The notes beneath the pieces are model-generated. The model worked only from the letters and a program-made list of their open reading frames with translations. It was not told the origin of the DNA and ran no database searches. From positions 914,382-946,140 of the forward strand of contig BFEA01000186.1 of assembly GCA_003427395.1 (NCBI GenBank): a stretch of 31,759 nucleotides of DNA, given 5' to 3'. This document shows, piece by piece, positions 17,775 to 28,124 of this stretch. This stretch comes from Chara braunii (Eukaryota; Streptophyta; Charophyceae; Charales; Characeae). Within the stretch, counting starts at the first letter, position 1. The number at the start of each line of letters is the position of its first letter. The position numbers and the translations under genes are program-made.

Positions 17775-20540
17775 TCTCGAGTATACTCAGCTGCTACGTG
17801 ACTTCCACACCGGACTTTCAGTCCGTAATTAGCCGCAGAGTCACTTCACCACATGTAGATTAAATCTCATTAAACCTCAGTTTCCCTGTTCGGCTTCAGC
17901 TATTAAACTTGTTAGCTTACAGTTGTCTTCTCCCTGCTTCTGTCCATTTGATATCAAACACTAGCTAGCAACCCCTTGAGTGCACACACGAACCATGAGC
18001 TAATATCACTCAGCAGCCCAAGACAGTGCTTGACAATGACCATGCAGTAACAAAAGCCAGGGGGGATATCCGCTACACCTTCAGGCTCAAAGCCCGTCTG
18101 AAGTATCCCAAGCCCGCTCCTTACAGAGGTCCAATACCTACAGCCTGGGTCACCCCACTGCAGTTTTGATGCACGATGCGATCGTTAGGGCGAGCGGCAC
18201 ACGAAAGACGGAGCCAACCTTAGGGTACAACGCTCCCTCTCAAGAACTTCCGGGAAGCTTAACCTCGCGGGCAGCAGTTTCATACTTGATACAAATGTCA
18301 CTTATCCCGAGCCAGAAGAAGAACGATAGCAGGGGTGAAGCAGACTAGCGGAGAAACAAGTGGTGCCAACGACCAAATAAAAGGACACGTGTTCGACTCA
18401 CTCACGACAATGCGTCACAATATCACTCGTTGACTGACACCGCTTGCAGTCAATTAGTATCCAGCCCTGCAGCTCTACCTTCGATCTCGCTACCACTGCG
18501 AGCAAGGCCCACCCGCTACGTGTTCAGCAGCAGTCTGCAAATTTGACGTTCACAACACCCCATCCACCGACTACATAGCAGAAATGTTTCTTCCTTCTCT
18601 CTTTCCACAATCGTGCGCCTGCCTACTCAGGGCGTTTATCGCCTGCACTCACCATATCCTTCACTGGTCCAGGATGCATATTCAGCTTCTGCGTGCAGAC
18701 CCCAACTGTTGAATCACGCGCGTTGCCCTCTCTCCCTCCGCTAATATCTCATCTCTCGAGGCCTCACGTTTCTACCTACTCTAGGACCCTCTCGTGAAAA
18801 GGTGTTTTTCACCTGCCAATATACACTACTGCAACGAATGAGGGTGCCCCAATTCTAGTGAGAGCCTGGTGCAGGATGATTGCTTGCATGTGGCCTCATC
18901 CACAAGCAAGCGTCATTAGCCTCCATGTCACACTGACCATGCATGGGCCATATCGAGGGAGCGTTTTGAGCCTTCCCCTTGCTCGCGCACACAAGAGGCC
19001 ATGACAATGGCCCCAGGACCACGCGACAAGATCCAACAAACACACGGCTAGAACCCAGGCAAGCTTTCGACGCCACGATTACCAGGCGACATCACCATGT
19101 CACGGAGACGACTTCGTCCTCTCTTTCATGTTTGACTTTCATTCGTGGTTCCTTCCCGTCATGCAAGAGCAATAGACAACCCACTGCCACTATTCATGAA
19201 CCGCCCTGGCACACCTTCACCTTCTCCCACCTGCTCACTCAAGAAAGCTGCGTTGATGTCGCCTAACCCTCTCAGACGAGAAAGGCTTTCTGAGTATGAC
19301 GCAAGATGACCCCTGTGCGCCCTGCACTCCTTAGGTAGATGACATCAACAAAGTAACGGAACAGAGCGCTTTTTTCATCCGTGTCTGACTTTTGCGCGTG
19401 TTCTCTCTCATCGTCCCCCTCGGTAGTCATCACTCACATATTTTGCAGCCTAGCGGCCCTGGCCCCTCTATCGCTGCGAGCTAGCCTCTAGGCCGCCCTC
19501 AACAGTCTCGGCTGGTGGGTGGTCCCGTTGCCACTGCTCCAATCCGTGCCACGACAGGGTCTCCGCGTCACTCATCTCACTCTCTCCCCTAGAGTCCCTG
19601 TCCAGGTGAGCCTGCTCTCCTCTTCCTTAGCTCCCTCCACGTTAATCTTCAATTTTGCCACTTCTCCCCCGTCGTAGTTTAGCATGGTCATGATCCATGG
19701 ACCCTCTCCGAACATTGGCCTCCAACGTGTCAGGAGGTCCCAGCAATCCGGCCTGTAGCCATGCAGGGCCATAGCCGTCCTCTCCCCGATAGCCTAACAG
19801 TCCCTGTGTGGTGCCAGGCTTACAGGCTTAGGAATAGCTCGGACTGAACAAGCAGGGCACGCACACACAAGTGAAGTCACACGCCCACTTTGCCGCCCGA
19901 CTCTCCCTCTCCGACTCACCCGTGCTCAACGTAACGGGGACTGCCCACATCCAAATAGCGAACAACGGATCTCCCCCACCTTTTATAGGGTCGCTAAACT
20001 CCGCAATCCTTATGTTCTAAGTGAGGGATCCGATTCGACTGACACTAAAAACTCTAAATATTAATAATTAGGACTTAGGAAAACTTTTTAAAACAATTAA
20101 AATAGTGTTTAAAGAACAAAAGGGAGGATGTGAGGCAGCACCCCAACGGTCATATTACACGCAGTGCTCTCTGTTGTCCGTCGCAGCCCTTTCGTTTCCG
20201 ACGTGACACTCAACTGGTGCGGCGGACCCATAACAAGATACCACCCGACATTTCAATTCCCTCATAAGTCGTTTAAGGGCAACCACTAATGGGTTCCCGT
20301 ATCTGATGGTAAGGAGGGGCCTTATGACCTCCCACGGGGGGGTGATAAGCCTCCTACCAAAGTGGTCGCGGGTTGCCCCTCTTTTGGGGTCCCGCAGCGA
20401 GGTGCTCAGCCGGACAGGTCAGACACAAGAAATAAGCGAAGGGTCGGGCCAGTTCAGTCCACCAGGCTGCAATCGAAGCCCAAGAACGGACCGTTAGCTT
20501 CCCCCGAAATGACAGAATGGGGGAATTTAAATAAGAAAGG

Positions 20541-20575
20541 CGATAATAATGATAATAATAACAATAATAACAAAA
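20541..20575. repeat. AAT/AAC-rich tract
   Basis: An imperfect trinucleotide-like tract (GATAATAATGATAATAATAAC...), giving Asn/Asp runs in one frame. Not a gene. Confidence 0.7.
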
Positions 20576-21019
20576 ACAACGACACTTCAAAACCCTCCAG
20601 CACTGAGGCCTTGCTAAAACCATTAGACCACAGGGCGCTAGGACGACAGTCAAAATCCAGGCGCGGATCCGAAGCTCTTGCGCTCATCTCCCCTTCTCTG
20701 TGTTTTCTCTTTTACATCGTTGCCACTGCACCCATCCCGTGATACGGCCGTCGGGACCTAATGTGCAGCCTGGCAGACCGTACTACCCCTTTTGCTATCT
20801 AGACCAACCAGACGATTGCTTCAGCTACGATGCAGCTCAATGTAAGATAAGACACCGAACCTCCGTGGCACCACTGAAAAGCCCAATAACTAGGTCTGTA
20901 ATGAGAGTATGTGGGCAGGAGTCCGATACACAGCGGTAAGTGGATGCCTGGCACGCAGTGGTTAGCAATTGGGTATAGGTGGGTGGTACACAGCGGAGGG
21001 CCTGAACACAGAGCCCTCC

Positions 21020-21430
21020 GACACCACACCGTCAATTGTGACCAAGACATGGTCACATACTCCATCATGCGATTTGAAGATGACACTAGGGGCCTTAGGG
21101 CCTCGGACAAACTGCAAACAATCCACTCGCGACGGTGGAACACCACGGATGCGCACTCAAGGCTACCACGGATGAATTAGTCGTTGTCCTTGGACATGGG
21201 GTTACTAAGCCCCAATTGGTGCAGTTATTCTTTCGAGCCATGCCCTAGACTGTGCACGGGCACTTCTTCGATAAGAAGCAATAACCCAATATCGCGTATG
21301 ATACACTTAGCAGGGCGGTCGTTGCTTTTGAGGCTCAGTCCATGCCAGTTTCCACTTTCTAGCACAAGGACCTCAACAAAGGCAAAAAGGGGAAAGGCCG
21401 GACCATCAAGTCAAGGCTAAATATAGCATT
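21020..21430 (+). pseudogene. gag: E3: C-terminal gag core
   Basis: Gag-like reading starts with NCDQDMVTYS at 21034 and GLRASDKLQTIHSRRW, shifts frame near 21150, then gives TTDELVVVLGHGVTKPQL, FFRAMP, HGHFFDKK, AYDTLSRAVVAFEAQSMPV and HKDLNKGKKGKGR. It is interrupted by TAG at 21246-21248, TAA at 21282-21284 and TAG at 21360-21362. The sequence resumes a gag at about the point where E2 breaks off at 13373. I recognise the style from streptophyte-alga Ty3/gypsy gags but cannot confirm it without a search. Confidence 0.68.
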
Positions 21431-21860
21431 GTTCTTACATTAGATGAGGGTGGTCTGAAGGAGGTCCCCTACAAGCAGGAGGAAAGTGGTGAGGGTCACG
21501 AGCAGACCTACGCTATTGTCACGGCCGAAGGGAGGCCGCAAGGGAGAAGGAGAGGCCGGGGCAAGGGGGTCGGGCCTCTGGTAGACGAGGACAGGGCGGC
21601 CAAGGGTGATGCCAAAAGGGAGGGAGGGGTCAAGATCCCCCGTCAAGCCGTCCACGTTCCAATCGGTCACCTCCCAGGAGGGGTGAATGGCACCTTGGCC
21701 CTAAGAAACCTTGGGCATCGAAAGGAAAGACTGGCGGGATAAAATAGGTAATTGGCAGAGTGTGTTCTGTGGTGATCCGGAGCACATTGTCAAATTATGT
21801 CCCAAATATAGGAATGCCCGAAAAATTGTTGCAGAGTCATCAGAAGGCAACCACCGGTAG
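21431..21860 (+). pseudogene. gag: E3: basic gag tail and degenerate zinc knuckle
   Basis: A basic Arg/Gly/Lys-rich tail (EGRPQGRRRGRGKGV, about 21520-21570) is followed, after frame changes, by a knuckle remnant SVFCGDPEHIVKLCPKY at about 21760-21815. The C-X4-H-X4-C part is intact but the first Cys of C-X2-C is a Ser. The product would have been the RNA-binding end of gag. Confidence 0.6.
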
Positions 21861-21934
21861 GGGTAGCAACTGCCCTTACCCTTAGGCCATGTGGAGATGA
21901 GTGTGCGCGCCAGATAAAAACTCCCAACCCACAT

Positions 21935-22798
21935 GTGTCTATGCCAGAGGCTGCTGGCCAGCGTCTAGTTAGTTGTCCAGACACTGCTTGTGTTAGGGTC
22001 TCTCTAGGCGCTTCCCTTACAGGACTGGCAGAAGAGTTGAAGGAGAGGATGCCAGTCTGGGCCAAGATGAAGAAAGATGAGAAAGGGAAGCTACTGTTGG
22101 TAGATGTAGAAGGCTTCAGAGGCAAGGTAGGGGCCCTTATTGATAGTGTGGCCACCCCTAGCTACATTAGTCGTAGAGTGCTGAAGAAGTTGAAGCTCAA
22201 TTTGAAATTCCAAGAGTTGGATGAGCCCATAGTCAGCATCCTCGCAGACAATCGCACAATGCGGATCGAGGATTACGTCGCGGGAATCCAAGCATACTTT
22301 CGCCTAGAGAAAGACGGGAAGGTAGAGAGAGTTCTCCATTCCCTGACTCTCCTCGTAGAGGACAATCTCCCATGTGATATGGTCCTAGGAATGGACCGGG
22401 GAGAGGCAGTTTGAGCCACATTGTACCAAAAAGAGCACGAGTGTAGGCTTCCTAGTCCATCAGGTGGTGTCAAGACGGCCCACTTGTTCCATGTGTCAGG
22501 AGTAGACAACCCTCTGGCGCATTGTAGGACCATCGATCGGACATCACATTCGACGGTCCTGATGGCAGACCGAAGACTGCTCAGCCAGGCCCAGCGGTAC
22601 ATACCTGGGCCAGTCCACTTTGAGGACACACATTCAGGCTGGAGCCTCAGCTGGGCATCACGCTCCTCAGGCAGGACCAGTTTCGGGGAGAGCTGCAATA
22701 GAGTGGCGCTGGAGGAGTTGGCTGGAGTGGAGAGGTTTGGTGGAGGACATGTCCACGAGGGAGAGAGAGACTTACCTGGGCGCCATAGCTGGCACTGA
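21935..22798 (+). pseudogene. pro: E3: retropepsin-like protease and pro-RT linker
   Basis: One frame runs through 288 codons with a single TGA at 22412-22414. The protease course is clear: LLLVDVEGFRGKVGALID, active site DSVATPSYISRR (about residues 70-81; catalytic Asp codon at 22142), ILADNRTMRIEDYVAG and DNLPCDMVLGMD. The Gly of Asp-Ser-Gly is Val here, so the enzyme should be dead. After the TGA the frame continues as linker (FHVSGVDNPLAHC). No reverse transcriptase follows, so the element is truncated near 22800. The Met at 21935 is internal to the polyprotein. Confidence 0.72.
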
Positions 22799-22882
22799 TG
22801 GGACCGGCCTTCAGCACAGACCTGCATCGGGAGTCGTCACCTTCGAGAGAGATTTCAGGCAGTGACTATTTCGGGCCTAAAC

Positions 22883-23092
22883 GCGCAGGATCTGATTCGA
22901 CATTTTTTACGACGGACATTGATTGGACATTTGACGGGGAGACTTCTTGTCCTATCTCCCCTCTCCATCTTCCTCTCTCCTCCCCCTTCATCATCCGGCG
23001 CAGGATCTGATTCGACATTTTTTACGACGGACATTGATTGGACATTTGGCGGGGAGACTTCTTGTCCTTTCTCCCCTTCCCCTTCATCATCC
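22883..23092. repeat. 115-bp tandem duplication
   Basis: Units begin at 22883 and 22998. They are nearly identical over TCTGATTCGACATTTTTTAC and the following ACGACGGACATTGATTGG, then share pyrimidine-rich tails ending CTTCATCATCC. The second tail is about 20 bases shorter. No gene could be assigned. Confidence 0.9.
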
Positions 23093-23704
23093 ATGGTTTC
23101 TCCCCGTGTGTGTGTGCAACGAGGGATCTTTCTTCTGTGTATGTTTCCCCTCCTTGTTGTGCGGCGTCTGACAATGATGGTGCAAGTTGAGTCTGGATCT
23201 GATGTGTCAGGTCATATCTCCAGCCTTCCACTGCACTACATTGCATTATATCCTTTTGTTACAAGTCCTGTTCATCACACTGGCGCTCCTCGGACATGTG
23301 CATTGCTCATCTTCAGATGAGCATGAATCACGCGGTAGACACCGCTGCTCTGCTGATGCAATCAGGATGTGGGATACAAGGGAGGGAAGGTTCCAATCGG
23401 TGCTCGATTATTATCATTACTATCTCCATTTCCACATGCATCTGTGCAAGTGATTTATTTTTATTTTTGATTAGTTGAACACCTGACAGACAGCTGTAGA
23501 CTAGAACAGTAGTAGTGTACCATGTCATGTTATGTTTATTGCTGGTGTTCCGGAACTGATCGAAATAGGAGTAAGATCATTTGCTCAGCTTGTGTATATT
23601 TTGCTGTGTTTTTTTTTTTGCAACTGCAAGGAAACCAAGAGTGAGTGATATACATGAAGCAAGAGCCCAGCTAGTGTACCATTTTATTTTATTTTGAGCA
23701 AGAG
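23093..23704. other. No recognisable feature
   Basis: Mixed DNA with a poly-T run near 23610-23620. Short frames on both strands have no family signal. Confidence 0.4.
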
Positions 23705-24297
23705 CAATATACAGAAAACCAAGCTGCGAAATCACACAGATGCACAAATAGTCATGTACGAGCAGAGAGTGCAAACGCACCGAGATTCCATCCAGATAAA
23801 AGCAATACAATGGACTCACAAGCCAATGTCCAAGCCCTCAGGCCACACCAACACCGTATCCAATGCCGCTCCTACTCTGTCTGGAGCCCAGCGCCCAGCC
23901 TACACTACTCCCCTATCCTACAACACCAGCGTTCACGCAACAGGCTCACTTCGACCTTGAAGACCAATGAACATGGCGTCAACACCACAGCTGACCTTCC
24001 TCATGCATCAGGTATGTATCTTGTCTCTCCTCATCACCCCTGACTTCCCACAGTGCGCATTCTCAACACCCAAAGACCACTATCGCCATCCAGACCTGCG
24101 CCCAGCAGCCCGGCTATGGCTGCCGTGCGCCCGCTGCCCAGCAGTGCACCTCACACCTCAGCGCCCGTGCGCGCGACCCAGCCGGCAGCTTCGCGCAGAT
24201 CACGAAGTTGCAACGCAGCAGCGTGGCCGCATTGCCTGCCTAGGCCAGAATGACCTCCCCAGCGATGATCACTTTCCTATATGGAGAGTGAGCTCAG

Positions 24298-24618
24298 CCT
24301 CTGCTGCCTCTGAGCCTGGCTGGGCGAGCATCCAGTAGCTTCCAATCGGGCCTCAGTGTCTGCGTCCAGACCCAGTTGCAGTTACGGGCCTGGGCCCTTT
24401 ACAGTTGGGCACGTCCAGGCAGTCCACGGGCGAGCATCCAGTAGCCTCTGCTGCCTCTGAGCCTGGCTGGGTGAGCATCCAGTAGCCTCTGCTGCCTCTG
24501 AGCCTGGCTGGGCGAGCATCCAGTAGCTTCCAATCGGGCTTCAGTGTCTGCGTCCAGACCCAGTTGCAGTTACGGGCCTGGGCCCTTTACAGTTGGGCAC
24601 GTCCAGGCAGTCCACGGG
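24298..24618. repeat. Nested 188-bp and 41-bp tandem duplications
   Basis: A 188-bp unit starts at 24298 and again at 24486. The shared part includes CTTCCAATCGGG and CGTCCAGACCCAGTTGCAG. Inside it, a 41-bp unit (CCTCTGCTGCCTCTGAGCC...) is at 24298, 24445 and 24486. Copies are nearly identical, so the events are recent. Confidence 0.9.
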
Positions 24619-24900
24619 CCTCCACATGTTCGCTGTGATCTCATTGGCTCACGGCCACTTTGTGCTGACAATGCTGCAATCTCATTGGTCCGTGGCTGTG
24701 GTATGATGTGTCGGCCTCTGAAAGCACACACCCAGGGACTTAACTGTACGGGGCCCTGGGCACAACTGCCAGTCGAGGCTGCAACTTCCGGAAAGAGCCT
24801 GGAGAGGCTCATGCTGCTCTGTAACCAACTGGCATGCTGCAACTGTCTGATACCCACATATGGAAAAAATGTCAAATCTTGGCCTCTTGTGAATATTCAG

Positions 24901-24924
24901 GCCCGCCTTCACTTAAGGGCGGGC
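24901..24924. repeat. Conserved LTR hairpin, copy D
   Basis: Same GCCCGCC and GGCGGGC arms as the other three copies, with one extra A in the spacer. Confidence 0.8.
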
Positions 24925-25012
24925 AAGGCCTTTCCCAACACTGCCGAGCTGCCAAACCCTCGCACAACTCGGTCAGACACATGCTGCGGTAGGCCCCATA
25001 GAGGGCACTACC

Positions 25013-25185
25013 TTCTTAACCCGAAAAAAAGGTACGTACGTTCTGATCGAAGTACCTCTGGAAATCCGGTTTTCAGAAATCACTTGTTTTTCCCCAAATA
25101 GAACGTACGTTCGAATATAATGTATGTACATTGTATTCGAATACAACGTACGTATGTTTTATTCGAATTTTTGGAACTTCGATTT
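25013..25185 (+). repeat. Palindrome module M2
   Basis: Contains GTACGTAC (25032-25039), GAACGTACGTTC (25101-25112), a 32-base near-palindrome TTCGAATA...TATTCGAA (25110-25141) and ACGTACGT (about 25146-25153). Linkers such as TTCGAATATAAT and TTATTCGAATTT match the arrangement in M1 although the cores differ. The leading anchor TTAACCCGAAAAAAA recurs inverted at the end of M3 (28219-28245). Confidence 0.7.
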
Positions 25186-25993
25186 TTCAAAAGTAATCAA
25201 AAAAATCAAAAAAAAAAACACGTTATACAACAATGCAATACAAGAGCGGAACGCAGCCCGATGAAGCGCTGCACTACCCAGCGTACTCGCTGTCCGGAGA
25301 CGGCATCGCTCTGCGTCGGCAGCGAGGGTGGGATTCGGGGTGTGGGGCGGAACGATGTTTTCCCCTATGATCTCTAGGTTCGGCCATCGCCCTGAGCTCC
25401 GACAAGGGGCTGTGCCTCCCTGTGGAATGCCAGGGAGCAGGGCGATTCGAACTCCTCCTACAACAGACATCCTACAACAGAATCTACAAGAGTCAAGTGA
25501 AGAGTGCAGTGTGAACACGACGAAGGAAGAGTGAGTCCAGTACGGGACAGCGGGCACATCCAACAGCGGCACCTCTGGAGGCAGTGGGTGGGCAGCCGGT
25601 GGTGGTGGGACTGGTGTTGGGTGGAGCACGTGACAACTGCTGTTGACTATCTCGACTGGGAGCGTGAAGACCTGAAGCTCTACGGGCGGCAGCGCCACCA
25701 ATGGGAGTGGGAGTTCCTCTGGTGGTGGTGGGAGCGTCTCCGTTGGAATTAAGGGCGCTGAGTGTTAACTAAGCAACTCTCTAGCACAAAATATTTAGAG
25801 TGCATTAAACCACCAGTACCTGGCCCAGCTATCGGACGCGGCGCTTCCAGTAAACGCGCCGCGTCGGGAGGGGTACCCACCGGCCAACGACCGGTAACCC
25901 CCAAATCACGGCACCAAAAAAAAAAAAAACGTCGACGAAAAACGAAAACTGAAAACTGAAACGGGCGCGGCAGGGCGCGGCAGGGCGGGGAAG

Positions 25994-25997
<4 letters not shown>
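25186..25997. other. No firm gene; Gly/Ser-rich and G-rich DNA
   Basis: The A-rich tail of M2 (to about 25240) resembles 27945-28020. 25545-25750 has GGTGG-rich DNA that in one plus frame reads as a Gly/Ser-rich peptide with stops, and in another as a Trp-rich one; I treat both as composition effects. Tandem GGGCGCGGCA copies lie at 25962-25982. Confidence 0.35.
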
Positions 25998-26031
<34 letters not shown>

Positions 26032-26076
26032 TCAGAGTGTCTGACGCCACATTTGGTGCGGTGTCAGACACTCTGA

Positions 26077-26088
<12 letters not shown>
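25998..26088. repeat. Hairpin H1 with (GA)n/(TC)n arms
   Basis: A (GA)n run leads into GTCAG...AGTGTCTGAC; after the centre CGCCACATTTGGTGCG (26045-26060) comes GTCAGACACTCTGAC and (TC)n. One six-base bulge interrupts the left arm. Confidence 0.85.
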
Positions 26089-26113
<25 letters not shown>

Positions 26114-26175
26114 ACAACGGGCATATGAGAATGAATCTTCCGCGATAAAGCGGAAGATTCATTCTCATATGCCCG

Positions 26176-26241
<66 letters not shown>
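26077..26241. repeat. Hairpin H2 with (TC)n(CA)n/(TG)n(GA)n arms
   Basis: A perfect 31-bp stem, 26113-26143 against 26150-26180, around the six-base loop GATAAA. It is continued outward by (CA)n pairing with (TG)n and then (TC)n with (GA)n, giving a potential stem well over 60 bp. The core holds GGAAGATTCATT. It shares its left (TC)n tract with H1, so the two folds compete. Confidence 0.9.
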
Positions 26242-26243
<2 letters not shown>

Positions 26244-26341
26244 ACAGGTAACTGAATATCGCGGCTTCGCCCCCGCTCGGTACTTCCACCGAGAGGAGCA
26301 AAATCGAATGAATCTCGCCCTACAACATGGAAATATACACT
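26242..26341 (-). repeat. Repeat family R, copy 1
   Basis: On the minus strand it starts AGTGTATATTTC, passes GAGATTCATTCGATTTTGCTC and TGGAAGTA, and ends near TTACCTGTT. The same order occurs on the plus strand at 31579-31680. Both copies are preceded, in their own orientation, by a (TC)n(CA)n tract. Confidence 0.7.
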
Positions 26342-26358
26342 GCCACTTGCCATTTTTC

Positions 26359-26368
<10 letters not shown>

Positions 26369-26398
<30 letters not shown>

Positions 26399-26460
26399 GG
26401 AATGCGGAATGTCGGACTTCGAGTTTGGTGCGCCAAACTCGGGGTCCGACACTCCGCATT

Positions 26461-26498
<38 letters not shown>
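26369..26498. repeat. Hairpin H3 with (TG)n(GA)n/(TC)n arms
   Basis: A 32-base arm (26397-26428) pairs with 26433-26464 around a TGCG loop with three mismatched or wobble positions; (GA)n before and (TC)n after extend the stem. The centre contains GAGTTTGG and CCAAACTC. Confidence 0.88.
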
Positions 26499-26502
<4 letters not shown>

Positions 26503-26547
26503 GAGAATGAATCTCCCTCGTTATCCAGGAAGATTCGTTCTCGTTGG
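26498..26547. repeat. Hairpin H4
   Basis: CCAACGAGAATGAATCT (26498-26514) pairs with AGATTCGTTCTCGTTGG (26531-26547) with one mismatch. It shares the GAAGATTC(A/G)TTCTC core with H2. Confidence 0.88.
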
Positions 26548-26652
26548 GTTTGTCTGATTTTCTTCTGTTTTTTTTTTCTCTTTTTTTTGCAGAATGGTGT
26601 ACGTTTTGTTGTTTTTTTCTTTTTTTTCTTTTTCGGTTGTGTACTACCGATT

Positions 26653-26720
26653 GTCCGAGGCTCGGCAATAAAGTCCGAGGCTCGGGGATGATCGGGCTAC
26701 CGGTAGTCCGAGCCTCGGAC
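26653..26720. repeat. Direct plus inverted 13-mer repeats (H5)
   Basis: GTCCGAGGCTCGG occurs twice directly (26653-26665, 26673-26685) and once inverted as CCGAGCCTCGGAC (26708-26720), with the palindrome CTACCGGTAG at 26697-26706 between. Either direct copy can pair with the inverted one. Confidence 0.85.
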
Positions 26721-27807
26721 TTGATAGCTGCGCGAGGTACTGGTGGTTTAACCCAGCCATATTTTTTTACTTTTTACGAGTGGCTTACTTCGATAATATT
26801 TGGAAATACTGTCACCCTCTTTCAAGCTCCTGCTATGTGCTTTGGTGTCACTGGCGGCAATCTTGATTGTATGTAGTCATTAGTATTCCGTATCTGGGCG
26901 TATGTTTCATTTGGTGCACTCTTCCTTTGTTTCCGTCTATGTAAAACCTCGTAGTGCAGTAGTTTGCTCATAATCTGCAATGGGTCGTAAGGTTGCATTC
27001 AGGCAACCCTCCATCCCTATTCCCATATCAGAGCCTTAGTATAACATACTAATTCCAAAATTGTGTGTAACATTTATCTCACCGAATCTTACCTAATCTA
27101 GAGGCTATTTCAAGGAATCTTCACTGCGGGTTCTCGGCTTTAGTTTGGTTGGTAAATGTCGAAGGTTGGGGGTTGTTCCTATAAGGCAACGGAACTATTG
27201 GAGGTGGTGTGAGATCTAATAGTTGTGGGAACGTTGCTGACCTACTATGGCACAACAGAATAGCATTTAGCTGTCAAGAGAGCAAACTTGGGTTGTACCC
27301 ATTTTTCTAGGGTGCCTGGGAGATGGCAGTTCCTACAGAGGTCCAAGGGTTCAAGGTGGGAAACCTCGTCACGGCAACCCAGGCTCCCCACGACTACTAG
27401 CTGCTCTGTCGGGCCAGTATTGGTGCTGTATTCCTTCGGTGGAAATTACTTGATCTGCTCGTTGGGCGAATCCTTTTCTTCAACTCTCCAGATTCCTTTC
27501 TAGTTCACAATCTGCTATTTGGCTTTGTTCATTAGGGTTTAGTTTATACCATGACTATTATAATTTCAAATGGCGGTTTGCCGTTTTCTGGCCATCTGCA
27601 TAGGCTGGACTCAATTAGGCTTGCTACAGATTTTTCAAACATGGATTTTGAATTGGCAACAGTTCAAGGGTGCTGTGGATTTAGACATTTAAGATTACAA
27701 TTCCATAGGGATAGCTGGTTTCTCAGCTCCGGTGCTTCACGCTCGGAAATTTATTTGAAATCATTTTAGGTCGGATAGGTGTTAAGACCTTTTTACTGCG
27801 CTTCAGG
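26721..27807. other. No recognisable feature
   Basis: About 1.1 kb of mixed DNA. A 72-codon plus frame at 27551-27769 (MTIIISNGGLPFSGHLHRL onward) has ordinary composition but no family features; I would not call it a gene on this evidence. Confidence 0.35.
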
Positions 27808-28080
27808 GGAAAAAAAAAAAAAAAGAAAAAAAAAAACAATGCAATACAAACAACGTTTGCCTGAGGGTCTTATCGAAATTCACGAGAAAATTCGAGAAAA
27901 CAATAAAAACGAGGATGAAAATGTTTTTTACTGATTTTTTCAGAATTTCGATTTTTTTTTTTTTAACTTCAGTCAAAAATCTGAAAAAAAAAGCATTTTG
28001 TACAACATTGCAATGCAAACAACTTTTGCCTGAAAGTCTTGGCAAAATTCCCAACCAAATTTGAGATAAAAATCAAACAA
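27808..28080. repeat. A/T-rich block with duplicated CAATGCAATACAAAC segment
   Basis: The block around 27836-27900 recurs imperfectly at about 28007-28080 (AACAACNTTTGCCTGA, then GTCTT). The TACAACATTGCAATGCAA part also resembles the tail of M2 at 25226-25243. Poly-A and poly-T runs are frequent. Confidence 0.65.
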
Positions 28081-28124
28081 TGGCGGTACTACAGGCTTCT
28101 GAAAAGTCGTACCCTAAAACTCGT

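Larger units (their letters stand above)
13374..21019. other. 7.6-kb block of unclassified DNA between two gag halves
   Basis: No reverse transcriptase, integrase, transposase or other mobile-element protein is recognisable in this block. It contains three minus-strand coding-like frames (13795-14436, 15055-15279, 16872-17201), local duplications (14322-14778, 17677-17774), short (TA)n runs (16691-16701, 16808-16816) and a trinucleotide-like tract (20541-20575). 17800-20200 is otherwise featureless to me. TGTCACG at 13424 and CGTGACA at 20204-20210 could be short inverted ends of an insertion, but no supporting internal structure was found. Confidence 0.4.
23705..24990 (-). repeat. LTR-like repeat copy D
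   Basis: Matches copy C in reverse orientation, from the ATACAGAAAACCAAG and TGCGAAATCACACA end to the GAATATTCAGGCCCGCC end, and carries the conserved hairpin (24901-24924). It is expanded by nested tandem duplications at 24298-24618. Its hairpin end is followed by palindrome module M2. No E-type coding region is directly attached, so it is probably a solo LTR. Ends are approximate. Confidence 0.62.

Noticed and set aside
13424-20210. Insertion bounded by TGTCACG and CGTGACA
   Set aside because: Seven-base inverted ends occur by chance over this length; no LTR pair, transposase or target duplication was found.
25159-25752. Pro-rich minus frame and Trp-rich plus frame
   Set aside because: Both arise from GGTGG-rich composition; neither has domains or a supported start.
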